From Microbacterium sp. BK668 (lineage in GTDB: Bacteria; Actinomycetota; Actinomycetes; Actinomycetales; Microbacteriaceae), in assembly GCF_004362195.1 (NCBI RefSeq), contig NZ_SNWG01000001.1:2790001-2854000 (forward strand): a stretch of DNA of 64,000 nucleotides, read 5' to 3'. Position 1 is the first letter of the stretch; each line of letters opens with the position of its first letter. Of this stretch, positions 16,245-23,754 are shown piece by piece. The notes beneath the pieces were generated by a model, which saw only the letters and a list, made by a program, of their open reading frames with translations, ran no database searches and was not told the DNA's origin. The position numbers and the translations under genes were made by a program.

Positions 16245-16697
16245 GTGCCGCACCGTCCTCGCCGCGTCTGCAACGGAACCCTCTCCGTCGCCCTCCCGCC
16301 CGCGCAGGCGTTCCGCCTCTTCACCGCGCGTGGAGAGACGTTGTGGGTGCCCGGCTGGTCGCCGGAGTTCCCCGCCGATGTGGAGGACGACGCGCGAGCC
16401 GGCACGGTCTGGCGCACACGGGCAGGCGGCCTCGAGACGACCTGGATCGTCGTGGAGTCGAACCCTCCCCAGGTGGTCACTTACGCCCGAATGACGGACG
16501 ATCACACCGCCACGACCGTGCGGGTGCAGCTGGAGGCGACGGATGCTGGATCCCTCGTGCGCGTCGGCTACGACCTCACCTCGCTCGACCCGTCGGCCGA
16601 CGACTTCGTCAGGCGGTTCGCCGGCGACTACGACGACATGCTGCGGGAATGGGAGCGCCTTCTCGCCGCGGCGCTGCCAGCCCTCGACGAGGCGTGA
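16245..16697 (+). CDS. SRPBCC family protein
   Basis: A 150-residue START-like fold protein. It opens with NGTLSVALPPAQAFRLFTARGE, has WVPGWSPEFPAD and TTWIVVESNPPQVVTYARM, and ends in a long helix (DDFVRRFAGDYDDMLREWERLL) lining the ligand cavity. It differs from the protein at 6333 and has no regulator partner. The start is GTG, chosen from the leaderless -10 position. The stop is 3 bp from the convergent DUF6510 stop. Ligand unknown. Confidence 0.83.
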   Translation: MPHRPRRVCNGTLSVALPPAQAFRLFTARGETLWVPGWSPEFPADVEDDARAGTVWRTRAGGLETTWIVVESNPPQVVTYARMTDDHTATTVRVQLEATDAGSLVRVGYDLTSLDPSADDFVRRFAGDYDDMLREWERLLAAALPALDEA

Positions 16698-16700
16698 CGG

Positions 16701-16967
16701 TCACGCCGAGGCGATCTCGGCGGTGCCCTCGAACCGGAGACGGATGCCTCCGCCGGCGTCGCGCAGGATCACCAGCAGCGTGTGCTCGCACGAGAGGCAG
16801 CGCACGATCGACGCGACGGCGTCGCGCTCGACGGACACCTCGGCCATGTCGCCGTGCGAGCCGCAGTGCGCGCACGTGATCGTGAGGGACGAGGCATCCG
16901 TGCTCATCAGCTCCGCGAGCACCCCCGCAAGCGCGTTCCCATCCAGGTGCTGCACATTCCGGCTCAT
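16701..16967 (-). CDS. DUF6510 zinc-ribbon-like small protein
   Basis: An 88-residue protein. Two CXXC pairs, Cys32-Cys35 (CAHC) and Cys57-Cys60 (CLSC), are spaced as in a zinc ribbon, preceded by a helical N-terminus (NVQHLDGNALAGVLAELM). The family DUF6510 occurs in actinobacteria, without known function. Its ATG overlaps the stop of the flavin reductase as TGATG, so it is co-translated with that enzyme and the molybdoenzyme upstream. It could be a small electron-transfer, metal-handling or stability partner of the pair; that is inference. Confidence 0.83.
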   Translation of the reverse strand: MSRNVQHLDGNALAGVLAELMSTDASSLTITCAHCGSHGDMAEVSVERDAVASIVRCLSCEHTLLVILRDAGGGIRLRFEGTAEIASA

Positions 16968-17701
16968 CACAGCCCTCCGAAGCGCTCGGTCTTGATGCGC
17001 CGCGCCGGGTGTCCGCGCGCGACGAGCTCGTGCGCGACGAACTCGACGAAGCCCGTCGGTCCGCACACGTAGATCACCGGGTCGTCCGCCACCGGCCAGA
17101 CCGCGGCGTCCAGCGTCTCGGCGTCGAGCCGGCCGACCCGGCCCGGCCACGATGGCGGCGCCACCCGCGAGTACGCCCAGGTGACCGCTACTCCCCCGTC
17201 GTCCGGCAGCCGCTCGAGCTCGTCGCGATACATCGCGTCTTCCGGCGTCCGGACCGAGACGAGAAGCCGGAACGGCTGCTGCGTCCGGGAGCGCACGCGC
17301 GCCTGGACCATGGCGCGCAGCGGGACGATCCCGGAGCCGCCGGCGATGAGCTGCACGGGCGAGGGGTCGGAGTCGCGCCACACGAAGTAGCCGCCCAGTG
17401 GGCCGAGCACTTCGAGAGCGTCCCCCGGACCGACGTCCCGCACGAGGTACGGCGACACCTCGCCGTCGGGCACCTCGTCGACGCCGATCTCGACGGTGCC
17501 CCCGTCCCCCGCGAGTCCGAGCGAGTAGGAACGGACGGCCTGATAGCCGTCCTCGGCGGTGAGGCGGATGTCGACGTGCTGACCCGGGAGGCTTCCCTCC
17601 CAGCCCGGCACGGAGAGCGTCAGGATGCGCGCGTGCGCGTTCGCCTCCGTCACCTCGAGAACGGTGGCCTCGCGCCAGGCGACGCGCCCGGCGGCGGTCA
17701 C
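16967..17701 (-). CDS. FAD-binding ferredoxin-reductase-type oxidoreductase
   Basis: A 244-residue two-domain flavoreductase. The FAD domain (residues 1-105) has PGQHVDIRL and RSYSLG, the RxYS motif binding FAD. The NAD(P) domain has GGSGIVPLRAM and CGPTGFVE. There is no ferredoxin domain with a CX4CX2C motif, so electrons must pass to a separate partner, very likely the molybdoenzyme encoded just upstream, to which this gene is joined by a GTGA overlap. Cytoplasmic. Confidence 0.9.
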   Translation of the reverse strand: MTAAGRVAWREATVLEVTEANAHARILTLSVPGWEGSLPGQHVDIRLTAEDGYQAVRSYSLGLAGDGGTVEIGVDEVPDGEVSPYLVRDVGPGDALEVLGPLGGYFVWRDSDPSPVQLIAGGSGIVPLRAMVQARVRSRTQQPFRLLVSVRTPEDAMYRDELERLPDDGGVAVTWAYSRVAPPSWPGRVGRLDAETLDAAVWPVADDPVIYVCGPTGFVEFVAHELVARGHPARRIKTERFGGL

Positions 17702-18291
17702 CAGTAGCGCTCCTCGGTCCACGGATCGCCGTGGATGTGGTAGCCGTTCTGCTCCCAGAACCCCGGATCGTCGTGCGAGTGCAGCACGAGGGCGCGGAGC
17801 CACTTGGCGCTCTTCCAGAAGTAGAGGTGCGGCACGAGGAGTCTCGCGGGGCCGCCGTGCTCGGGGTCGAGCGGCTCGCCGTCGAACTCGAAGGCGACCC
17901 AGGCCTTGCCGCCGAGGAGGTCTTCGAGGGGGACGTTCGTCGTGTACCCGCCGTAGGAGTGCGCCATGGCGAACTCGACGTCGGTGTCGATGTCCTCGAA
18001 CAGGGTGTCGAGCGAGACGCCGCGCCACTGCGTGCCGAGCTTGGACCACCGGGTGACGCAGTGGATGTCGGTGTCGACGGTCTCGATCGGCAGCGCGAGG
18101 AACTGGTCCCAGGTCCAGGTCGTCTGCATGTCCTTCTCGGTGCGGATCGTGAAGCGCCACTCGTCGAGGTCGATGTCGGGGGTCGGGCCCGCCGACAGCA
18201 CCGGGAAGTCCTCCGTCAGGTACTGCCCAGGGGGCAGGCGCGGATCGGACTCTCGGCGCCTGGCGCCGAAACCGCGGGAGAAAACAGCCAT
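17698..18291 (-). CDS. Sulfite oxidase-like molybdopterin-dependent oxidoreductase
   Basis: A 197-residue single-domain protein of the oxidoreductase molybdopterin-binding family (YuiH/SuoX-like). IHCVTRWSKLGTQWRGV contains Cys78, the expected molybdenum ligand; further typical stretches are HSYGGYTTNVPLEDLLGG and HGGPARLLVPHLYFWKSAKW, and the C-terminus HIHGDPWTEERYW. Unlike MsrP/YedY there is no Tat signal, so it is cytoplasmic. The substrate is unknown; sulfite or sulfoxides are possible. AGGAGG precedes the ATG. A TAGCCT at 18339-18344 gives a leader of about 40 nt. First gene of a three-gene coupled operon. Confidence 0.88.
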   Translation of the reverse strand: MAVFSRGFGARRRESDPRLPPGQYLTEDFPVLSAGPTPDIDLDEWRFTIRTEKDMQTTWTWDQFLALPIETVDTDIHCVTRWSKLGTQWRGVSLDTLFEDIDTDVEFAMAHSYGGYTTNVPLEDLLGGKAWVAFEFDGEPLDPEHGGPARLLVPHLYFWKSAKWLRALVLHSHDDPGFWEQNGYHIHGDPWTEERYW

Positions 18292-18440
18292 CCAACCCTC
18301 CTCGCACAGCGGTCGGCGCACGCGCGCCGATCGCCTCCAGGCTAGCGATGCGGCCGGCCCGGCGACAGCGCCGGGGATGCCGCACGTGCCGGTCGATCTG
18401 GCGGCTGGGCGTCGAGTCCGCGCATCGCTCAGCCACGCCC

Positions 18441-18520
18441 GCGGACGAGCGCCGACGAGCGCGGACTTCGAGGGACTCGCGCCCACGAGCGTGGACGAGC
18501 GTGGACGAGCGCCGACGAGC
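18441..18520. repeat. 10-bp tandem array (about 8 units, two of them degenerate)
   Basis: Consensus GCGGACGAGC or GTGGACGAGC repeated in strict 10-bp register at 18441, 18451, 18481, 18491, 18501 and 18511, with decayed units at 18461 and 18471. It lies in the divergent region between the molybdoenzyme operon and the AEC permease, about 20 bp upstream of the latter's -10. The period equals roughly one helical turn. Confidence 0.8.
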
Positions 18521-18538
18521 GCCATGCGCCGGCGTCGC

Positions 18539-18544
18539 TAGCCT
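18539..18544 (+). promoter_or_regulatory. -10 (TAGCCT) upstream of the AEC permease
   Basis: Six nucleotides before GTG 18551, giving either a leaderless 9-codon reading frame or a 26-nt leader to GTG 18577 of the permease. Confidence 0.5.
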
Positions 18545-18550
18545 GAGGAG

Positions 18551-18580
18551 GTGGCATCCGTCGGCGAGAGGGCATCGTGA
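18551..18580 (+). CDS. Candidate 9-residue leader peptide upstream of the AEC permease
   Basis: GTG 18551 opens a frame encoding MASVGERAS and ends with TGA 18578-18580, which overlaps the permease GTG (18577) as GTGA. The start is 6 nt from the TAGCCT -10, the position of a leaderless start. If translated, it would couple translation to the permease. Too short for similarity evidence, so this may be chance. Confidence 0.3.
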   Translation: MASVGERAS

Positions 18581-19497
18581 TCGAGGCGCTCACCGGGTTC
18601 GCGGTGATCGGCCTCGCCATCCTCGTCGGGTGGGTCATCGGCCGTACGGACCTCCTCGGCGAGCACGCCCGGCCGGTGCTGAGCCGCCTCACCTTCTTCG
18701 TCCTGTCGCCGTTCCTGCTCTTCGTGGTGCTCGCGAACGCCGATGTGCAGACGCTGTTCTCCGCGATGCTGCCCGTGTCGGCGATCGCGGCCGTGTCGAT
18801 GATCGCCGCCTACGCCGTGGTGGCGCGGCTCGTGTGGCGGCGCTCGGCGGGCGAGGTCGTCATCGGGGCGCTGTCGGCCGGCCAGGTCAACTCGAACAAC
18901 ATCGGCATCCCGCTCTCGCTCTACCTGCTGGGCTCGGCGGCGTATCCCGCGCCGGTGATCCTCCTGCAGCTGCTGGTCTTCACACCGATCTCGATGACGA
19001 TCCTCGAGGCGGCGACCGCCGGGCGGTCCTCCCTCGGCCGGGCGCTCCTGCGCACGGTCACGAACCCGATCGTGGTGGGCTCGGTGCTGGGCACCGCGGT
19101 GTCGGTTTCCGGGTGGGATCCGCCGGACCTCGTGATGGAGCCGGCGGTGCTGATCGCGAACGCCTGCGTGCCGGTGCTCTTGATCTCGTACGGCATCTCG
19201 CTGCACGGGCAGCGCGTGCTCGCTCCGTCGGGCCGCCGCCGTGACATCGCTCTCGCCTCGACGCTCAAGCTCCTGGTCATGCCTGTCGTCGCATGGGCGG
19301 TCGCCGAGTTCGTCTTCCGGATGCCGCCGCACGACGTCCTCGTGGTCGTCGTGCTCGCGGCTCTTCCGACCGCGCAGAACGTCTTCAACTACTCGCAGCG
19401 ATACGGCGTCGGCGAGACCATCGCCCGCGACACTGTCTTCCTCACGACGGTCGGCTGCGTGCCGATCCTGCTGCTGGCGACGTTCCTCCTGAGCTGA
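18577..19497 (+). CDS. AEC family transporter (auxin efflux carrier superfamily)
   Basis: A 306-residue membrane protein with about 10 hydrophobic segments in two five-helix repeats. Family landmarks are VGWVIGRTDLLGEHARPVLSRL near the N-terminus, the GQVNSNNIGIPLSLYL region with the conserved Asn-Asn of the substrate crossover, and ALPTAQNVFNYSQRYGVGE in the second repeat. Bacterial AEC carriers export or import small organic acids such as malate; the substrate is not predictable here. The start is GTG with GAGAGG upstream. It is preceded by a possible coupled leader peptide and a 10-bp repeat array. Confidence 0.88.
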   Translation: MIEALTGFAVIGLAILVGWVIGRTDLLGEHARPVLSRLTFFVLSPFLLFVVLANADVQTLFSAMLPVSAIAAVSMIAAYAVVARLVWRRSAGEVVIGALSAGQVNSNNIGIPLSLYLLGSAAYPAPVILLQLLVFTPISMTILEAATAGRSSLGRALLRTVTNPIVVGSVLGTAVSVSGWDPPDLVMEPAVLIANACVPVLLISYGISLHGQRVLAPSGRRRDIALASTLKLLVMPVVAWAVAEFVFRMPPHDVLVVVVLAALPTAQNVFNYSQRYGVGETIARDTVFLTTVGCVPILLLATFLLS

Positions 19498-19729
19498 CTC
19501 CGGCGAGCCCACAGATCGTGCGCGAACCCCCAGGCCCGGACAGCCGGATTCTCTCCCCTCGCGCGCCGACGTGTGGTTCCGGCCGACGCGTGCCGGTGGG
19601 CGGCGAGCGGGCCGTGACATCCCACGTCACAAATCGGTCACCGCGGCGCGCATTGCCGGAGCGCGCCACCCGACGGGGCTAGGCTGTGGCCGAACGTTCA
19701 CAGGAAACATTCAGAAAGGGCTCGCTCCC

Positions 19730-20290
19730 ATGTCCACCGAATCCGCAGCCGAGAAGTCTGCTGTCAACGGCATCCGCACCGCCTTCGGCGTCGGCGGGGT
19801 GCTCTCCGTCATCGTCGGCATCCTGATCCTCGTCTGGCCCGGAAAGACCGCGGTCGTCGTGACGGCTATCGTCGCCATCTACGCCATCGCGGCCGGACTG
19901 GTCTACGCCGGGCTCGGCATCTTCTCGAAGTCGAAGGGCGGCTGGGCGCGCGTCGGACACATCGTCCTCGGTCTCCTCTTCATCGCCGCGGGCATCTTCG
20001 CCTTCGTGAACCTGCAGGCCGCCACCGGCTGGTTCGCCGTGTTCCTCGGCATCCTCGTCGGCATCCTCTGGATCATCGAGGGAATCGTGTCGCTCTCCAC
20101 TCTCGGCGACGCCGCGTCGAAGGGCTGGACGATCTTCTTCGCCATCATCAGCATCCTCGCCGGACTCGTGCTGCTGTTCACGCCCCTCTACGGCGCCTTC
20201 GTGCTGTGGTGGCTGCTGGGCATCGCGCTGGTCGTGCTGGGTATCATCCAGATCGTCCGCGCGTTCCGCTTCTCCAGCCGCGACCTCTGA
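19730..20290 (+). CDS. HdeD/DUF308 family membrane protein
   Basis: A 186-residue protein with six transmembrane helices in three hairpins, each with the DUF308 pattern (VGGVLSVIVGILILVWPGKT; VGHIVLGLLFIAAGIFAFVN; WTIFFAIISILAGLVLLFTP). HdeD is linked to acid resistance in enterobacteria; in actinobacteria the role is open. The N-terminus is charged, and the C-terminus FRFSSRDL is cytoplasmic. GAAAGGG lies upstream of the ATG, and TAGGCT at 19680-19685 would give a leader of about 38 nt. Followed by a strong bidirectional hairpin. Confidence 0.87.
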   Translation: MSTESAAEKSAVNGIRTAFGVGGVLSVIVGILILVWPGKTAVVVTAIVAIYAIAAGLVYAGLGIFSKSKGGWARVGHIVLGLLFIAAGIFAFVNLQAATGWFAVFLGILVGILWIIEGIVSLSTLGDAASKGWTIFFAIISILAGLVLLFTPLYGAFVLWWLLGIALVVLGIIQIVRAFRFSSRDL

Positions 20291-20300
20291 GCTGACGAAC

Positions 20301-20350
20301 GCGGAGGGCCCCGGGAGATCGATGAGTTCGACATCCCGGGGCCCTTCCGC
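20301..20350. terminator. Bidirectional hairpin between the HdeD and S9 peptidase genes
   Basis: GGGCCCCGGGA (20306-20316) pairs with TCCCGGGGCCC (20334-20344), and the stem continues with GCGGA/TCCGC after a 1-nt bulge. The convergent genes end at 20290 and 20359. Confidence 0.8.
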
Positions 20351-20358
20351 GCATGTCG

Positions 20359-22341
20359 TCAGGCGACGGGGAGGTACCGAGCCCACCAATCGAGGACGGC
20401 CTCGAAACGCTGGACGCGGTGCCGGGGCTGCCCGCCACGCGTCAGCTCGTGGTTCTCGCCGGGGAAGACGAGCAGCTCTGCGGGCGTTCCCTGCCGCTTG
20501 AGGGCCGTGTAGTAGCGCGTGGCCTGCTCGAGGGGGCATCGGAAGTCGAGCTCCGAGTGCACGACGAGGGTCGGCGTCGTGACATCGCCGACGACCGCCA
20601 TGGGGCTCTGCCGCTGGATGTCGTCGAACGAGACGCCGACGTACTCGTCGCCGAAGAACGATCCGATGTCGCTCGTGCCCTGGAACGTGGCCGGATCCAG
20701 GAACCCCCGCTCGACGATCGCGCCGGCGAAGCGGTGATCGTGTGCGATCGCCCACGCCGTCAGATAGCCGCCGTACGACCCGCCCATGATGCCCACGCGC
20801 GACCCGTCGAGGGACGGATCGCCGTCGACGGCGCCCTCGAGGAAGTCGATGACGTCGTGGAAGTCCACGGTGCCCATGGCCTGCCGGATGACGCGTCCGT
20901 GCTGCCGGCCGTATCCGGCGGAGCCCCTCGGATTGGAGTAGACGACGGCGTACCCGGCGTCGACGAGCACCTGCGTCTCGTCGAAGAGGTGCACTCCGTA
21001 GGACGCGTACGGGCCGCCGTGGATCTGCAGGACGACGGGGAACGGTCCGTCGCCGTCGGGCTTGGCGACCCAGCCGTGCACCGGGTAGCCGTCGCGCCCC
21101 TCGACGGTCAGCTCGGCGGGGACGGAGATCCCGGATGCCGCGGCCCCGGCGCCGAAGGCCGTGAGCGTCGTGACGGCATCGCCGTCGACGAGCACGAGCT
21201 CGCCGAAGGACTCGGGCGTCGCCACCGCCGCCACGGTCCGGCCCCGCGCGGTGGCGTGACCGGCGACCTCCACGTCGCCGCCCAGCACTTCGGACACCTC
21301 GCCGGAGCGCGCGACCCGCAGAAGGCGCACCCGCCCCCGGGTGCGGTCCTGCACGAGGATGTCGTCACCGTCGAACGCGATGTGGCTGCCGACCTCTCCG
21401 AGGTCGATGGTCTCGGGGTCGGTCAGCCGGCGGACCGCGCCATCCTCGACGAGGTGGAGCGCCTGGCCGGGTGCGACGAAGTCGACGTGCTCGGGCCCGA
21501 CGTCGTTCGCCAGGATCACCACGGTGCCGTCCGGGGCGACGTCGACCTCGTCGATCGAGAGTCCGGCGTCACGCGAGACGACCTCGCGCTCCCCCGACTC
21601 GTCGGTTCTGATCGCCACGAGCGTCGTCCGCAGATCGCGCGTGTCGCTCTCGAGGACGTCGCGCACCGTCACGACCTCATCGCCCAGGAACGCCACGCCC
21701 GAGTGCGATGCCGCGCCGGAGGTGAGCTGAGTCGCCTCGGCGGCGAGGAGGCGCTTCGCGTCGGGCTTCTCGTCGTCTCCGAGCACACGAGGCGCCGGCT
21801 CGTAGAAGGGCTCCGAGTCGGGCGCGGGAGCGGCGATGACGAACACGTGCGCCGGACGGTCGGCGATGTAGCCGAGCCCGTTGGCGTGCCAGCGGATGCT
21901 GGTGATGCGGCGGGGCGCCTCGGCCGAGGCATCCAGTCCCTCGACGCTGCCGTATCGTCCCTTCTCGGGTACCCGCGCGACGTAGGCCAGCGCGGTGCCG
22001 TCGGGCGACCAGGCGAACTGCGAGACGCCGGCCGGGGCATCCGTCGCCTGAACCGGCTCCCCTCCCCCGGCGTCGACGACGAAGACCTGGGCCTTGCCCT
22101 TCGCGTCGCCGCGCAGGAAGGCCAGACGCGCGCCGTCGGACGACAGTCGCGGGCTGGAGTCGGCCGTGCCGCGGGTAAGGCGACGGGGCGTGCCTGCCGG
22201 GAGCTCGACGCGCCACAGCTGACCGACGGATTTGTTCGCGGCCAGGTCGGGACGCGACGTCGCGAACACCGCGAACGAGCCGTCGGGGCCGATGTCGGGG
22301 CGGCCGACCGAGACGAGCTTCTCGATGTCGTTCGCGCGCAC
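20359..22341 (-). CDS. S9 family peptidase (acylaminoacyl-peptidase/prolyl oligopeptidase type)
   Basis: A 660-residue serine peptidase. The N-terminal 390 residues form a beta-propeller with WD40-like repeats (GRPDIGPDGSFAVFATSRPD, FAWSPDGTALAYVARV). The C-terminal alpha/beta-hydrolase domain has the nucleophile elbow GGSYGGY with Ser522, then Asp599 in ELDFRCP and His631 in NHELT, a complete triad. The GTG start lies one base after the SDR stop (TGACGTG), so the pair is co-translated. No signal peptide: cytoplasmic breakdown of short or N-acylated peptides is likely. Confidence 0.92.
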   Translation of the reverse strand: MRANDIEKLVSVGRPDIGPDGSFAVFATSRPDLAANKSVGQLWRVELPAGTPRRLTRGTADSSPRLSSDGARLAFLRGDAKGKAQVFVVDAGGGEPVQATDAPAGVSQFAWSPDGTALAYVARVPEKGRYGSVEGLDASAEAPRRITSIRWHANGLGYIADRPAHVFVIAAPAPDSEPFYEPAPRVLGDDEKPDAKRLLAAEATQLTSGAASHSGVAFLGDEVVTVRDVLESDTRDLRTTLVAIRTDESGEREVVSRDAGLSIDEVDVAPDGTVVILANDVGPEHVDFVAPGQALHLVEDGAVRRLTDPETIDLGEVGSHIAFDGDDILVQDRTRGRVRLLRVARSGEVSEVLGGDVEVAGHATARGRTVAAVATPESFGELVLVDGDAVTTLTAFGAGAAASGISVPAELTVEGRDGYPVHGWVAKPDGDGPFPVVLQIHGGPYASYGVHLFDETQVLVDAGYAVVYSNPRGSAGYGRQHGRVIRQAMGTVDFHDVIDFLEGAVDGDPSLDGSRVGIMGGSYGGYLTAWAIAHDHRFAGAIVERGFLDPATFQGTSDIGSFFGDEYVGVSFDDIQRQSPMAVVGDVTTPTLVVHSELDFRCPLEQATRYYTALKRQGTPAELLVFPGENHELTRGGQPRHRVQRFEAVLDWWARYLPVA

Positions 22342-22342
22342 G

Positions 22343-23116
22343 TCACTCCTGGCCGAACGACTCGGTGTCGCCGACGAGGCGCGTGTTGTCTGCGGGAACC
22401 GGGTCGATCGCCGCACGGGCCACCTCGGCCGCGAACTCGGCGACGTTGTAGAGCTTTCCGGCGTCCTCACGGCGGGCGGCGATCGCTCCGGGATTGGCGC
22501 GCTCGAGCAGGGTGGCGGTGATGGTGCCCTCGATCATGTCGCCGGAGACGACGACGAAGCCGATCCCCTTCTCGGCGAGCTCGGGGATCCGCTCCCGCAG
22601 CGCGTCCTCGCCCGCGCGCTTGGACAGCGCCACCGGCTCGTACTCGGGCATCGTCGGGGTCGTGCGGATGAAGTGGGCCTGGTGGCTGGTCACGAACACG
22701 ACCCGGGAGCCGTCGCCCAGAACCGGCAGCGCCGTCTCGAGGACGTTCACCTGCGCGTCGCGGTTGAGCGTCAGGGCGTAGTCCTCCGCCATCCCCGACT
22801 CCATGCCGCCGGAGGCATTGAGCACGAGCACGTCGAGCCTGCCGAACGCGCGCTCGACCTCTGCGAACATCGCCTGCACCGACTCGAGGTCGGTCAGGTC
22901 CGCTCCCACGACGAGGGCCTCCACGCCCAGCTCGCGCAGCTCCGCGGCGAGCTTCTCGGCCCTCGGGGCCTTGTTGCGGTAGTTGATGACGACGTTCGCG
23001 CCGGCCTGTGCGAAGTAGCGCACGGTGTCGGCGCCGATGCCGCGCGACGATCCGGTGACAAGAGCGGTCTTGCCGCTGAGAGCGCCCTGGGGCAGAGGCG
23101 TGAGGGTTTCGGACAC
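22343..23116 (-). CDS. SDR family oxidoreductase with atypical active site
   Basis: A 257-residue short-chain dehydrogenase. The cofactor motif TGSSRGIG and the NASGG strand are normal. The catalytic region reads VTSHQAH (Ser144) then YEPVALSK: Lys166 is in place, but the canonical Tyr at Lys-4 is Val162, and the nearest Tyr159 sits at Lys-7. The enzyme may use a shifted tyrosine or be non-catalytic. The GTG at 23116 has GGGA 8 nt upstream; a TTG four codons earlier is possible. TAGGGT at 23195-23200 is a plausible -10. Operon with the S9 peptidase. Confidence 0.85.
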   Translation of the reverse strand: MSETLTPLPQGALSGKTALVTGSSRGIGADTVRYFAQAGANVVINYRNKAPRAEKLAAELRELGVEALVVGADLTDLESVQAMFAEVERAFGRLDVLVLNASGGMESGMAEDYALTLNRDAQVNVLETALPVLGDGSRVVFVTSHQAHFIRTTPTMPEYEPVALSKRAGEDALRERIPELAEKGIGFVVVSGDMIEGTITATLLERANPGAIAARREDAGKLYNVAEFAAEVARAAIDPVPADNTRLVGDTESFGQE

Positions 23117-23268
23117 GGGATTTCCCAACGGGTCGGAAGGTGCCGAACGACGGATGCCGCGGCCGCCGCGGAGGTGGGGATGCGGCGCTCTTCGACCCTA
23201 CCAATGCGCCCCGGCGCGGCCGATCCGGCGCGGAATCACCGTGATAGGTTCGAAGAAGGAGGCACATC

Positions 23269-23754
23269 GTGGAGCTCATCCAGACGATCGAAGACTGGGC
23301 GTGGATCGGCTGGCTGGTGCTGATCCTGCTGTTCCTCGTGATCGAGATGCTGACCCTCGACTTCACCTTCCTCATGCTCAGCATCGGTGGGGTCGCGGGC
23401 CTCGCATCGGATCTGCTCGGTGCGCCGCTGTGGCTGCAGGTCGTGATCGCCGCTGTCGTCGCGGCCGTGCTCGTGCTCGTCCTCCGGCCGCCGCTGCTGC
23501 GGCGCCTCCGGCGAGGCGAGGATCCCACGCCGAGCAACGTCGACGCCCTCGTCGGGCTCGGCGGTCGCGTGCTGTCGACCGTGTCTGCCGACTCCGGCCA
23601 GGTGAAGCTGTCGAACGGCGACATCTGGACCGCGCGGGCCGAGCCATCCTTCGCGACCCTCGCCCTCGAGCCCGGCACCGCGGTCCGTGTCAGCCGCATC
23701 GACGGGGCCACCGCCTTCGTCCGTCCCGAGAACACCCAGGAGCTCTCCGCATGA
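23269..23754 (+). CDS. NfeD family protein
   Basis: A 161-residue membrane protein: two to three transmembrane helices in residues 10-75 (WIGWLVLILLFLVIEMLTLD, LWLQVVIAAVVAAVLVLVL), then a soluble OB-fold (about residues 95-155) with LVGLGGRVLSTVSADSGQVKLSNGDIW. This is the short NfeD form without the ClpP-like domain. It is the usual partner of SPFH proteins, encoded directly downstream with an ATGA overlap, and together they are thought to organise membrane microdomains. The start is GTG with AAGGAGG upstream; TAGGTT at 23244-23249 is a likely -10. Confidence 0.9.
   Translation: MELIQTIEDWAWIGWLVLILLFLVIEMLTLDFTFLMLSIGGVAGLASDLLGAPLWLQVVIAAVVAAVLVLVLRPPLLRRLRRGEDPTPSNVDALVGLGGRVLSTVSADSGQVKLSNGDIWTARAEPSFATLALEPGTAVRVSRIDGATAFVRPENTQELSA

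Noticed and set aside
13793..16480. An 895-codon minus-strand open frame opposite the GH43 gene
   Set aside because: Low-complexity Arg/Ala/Val composition, no domain motifs, and it is the mirror of a gene with catalytic residues and a signal peptide.
17698..18525. N-terminal extension of the molybdoenzyme into the 10-bp repeat array
   Set aside because: It would place repeat-derived residues before the enzyme, while a strong AGGAGG site supports ATG 18291.
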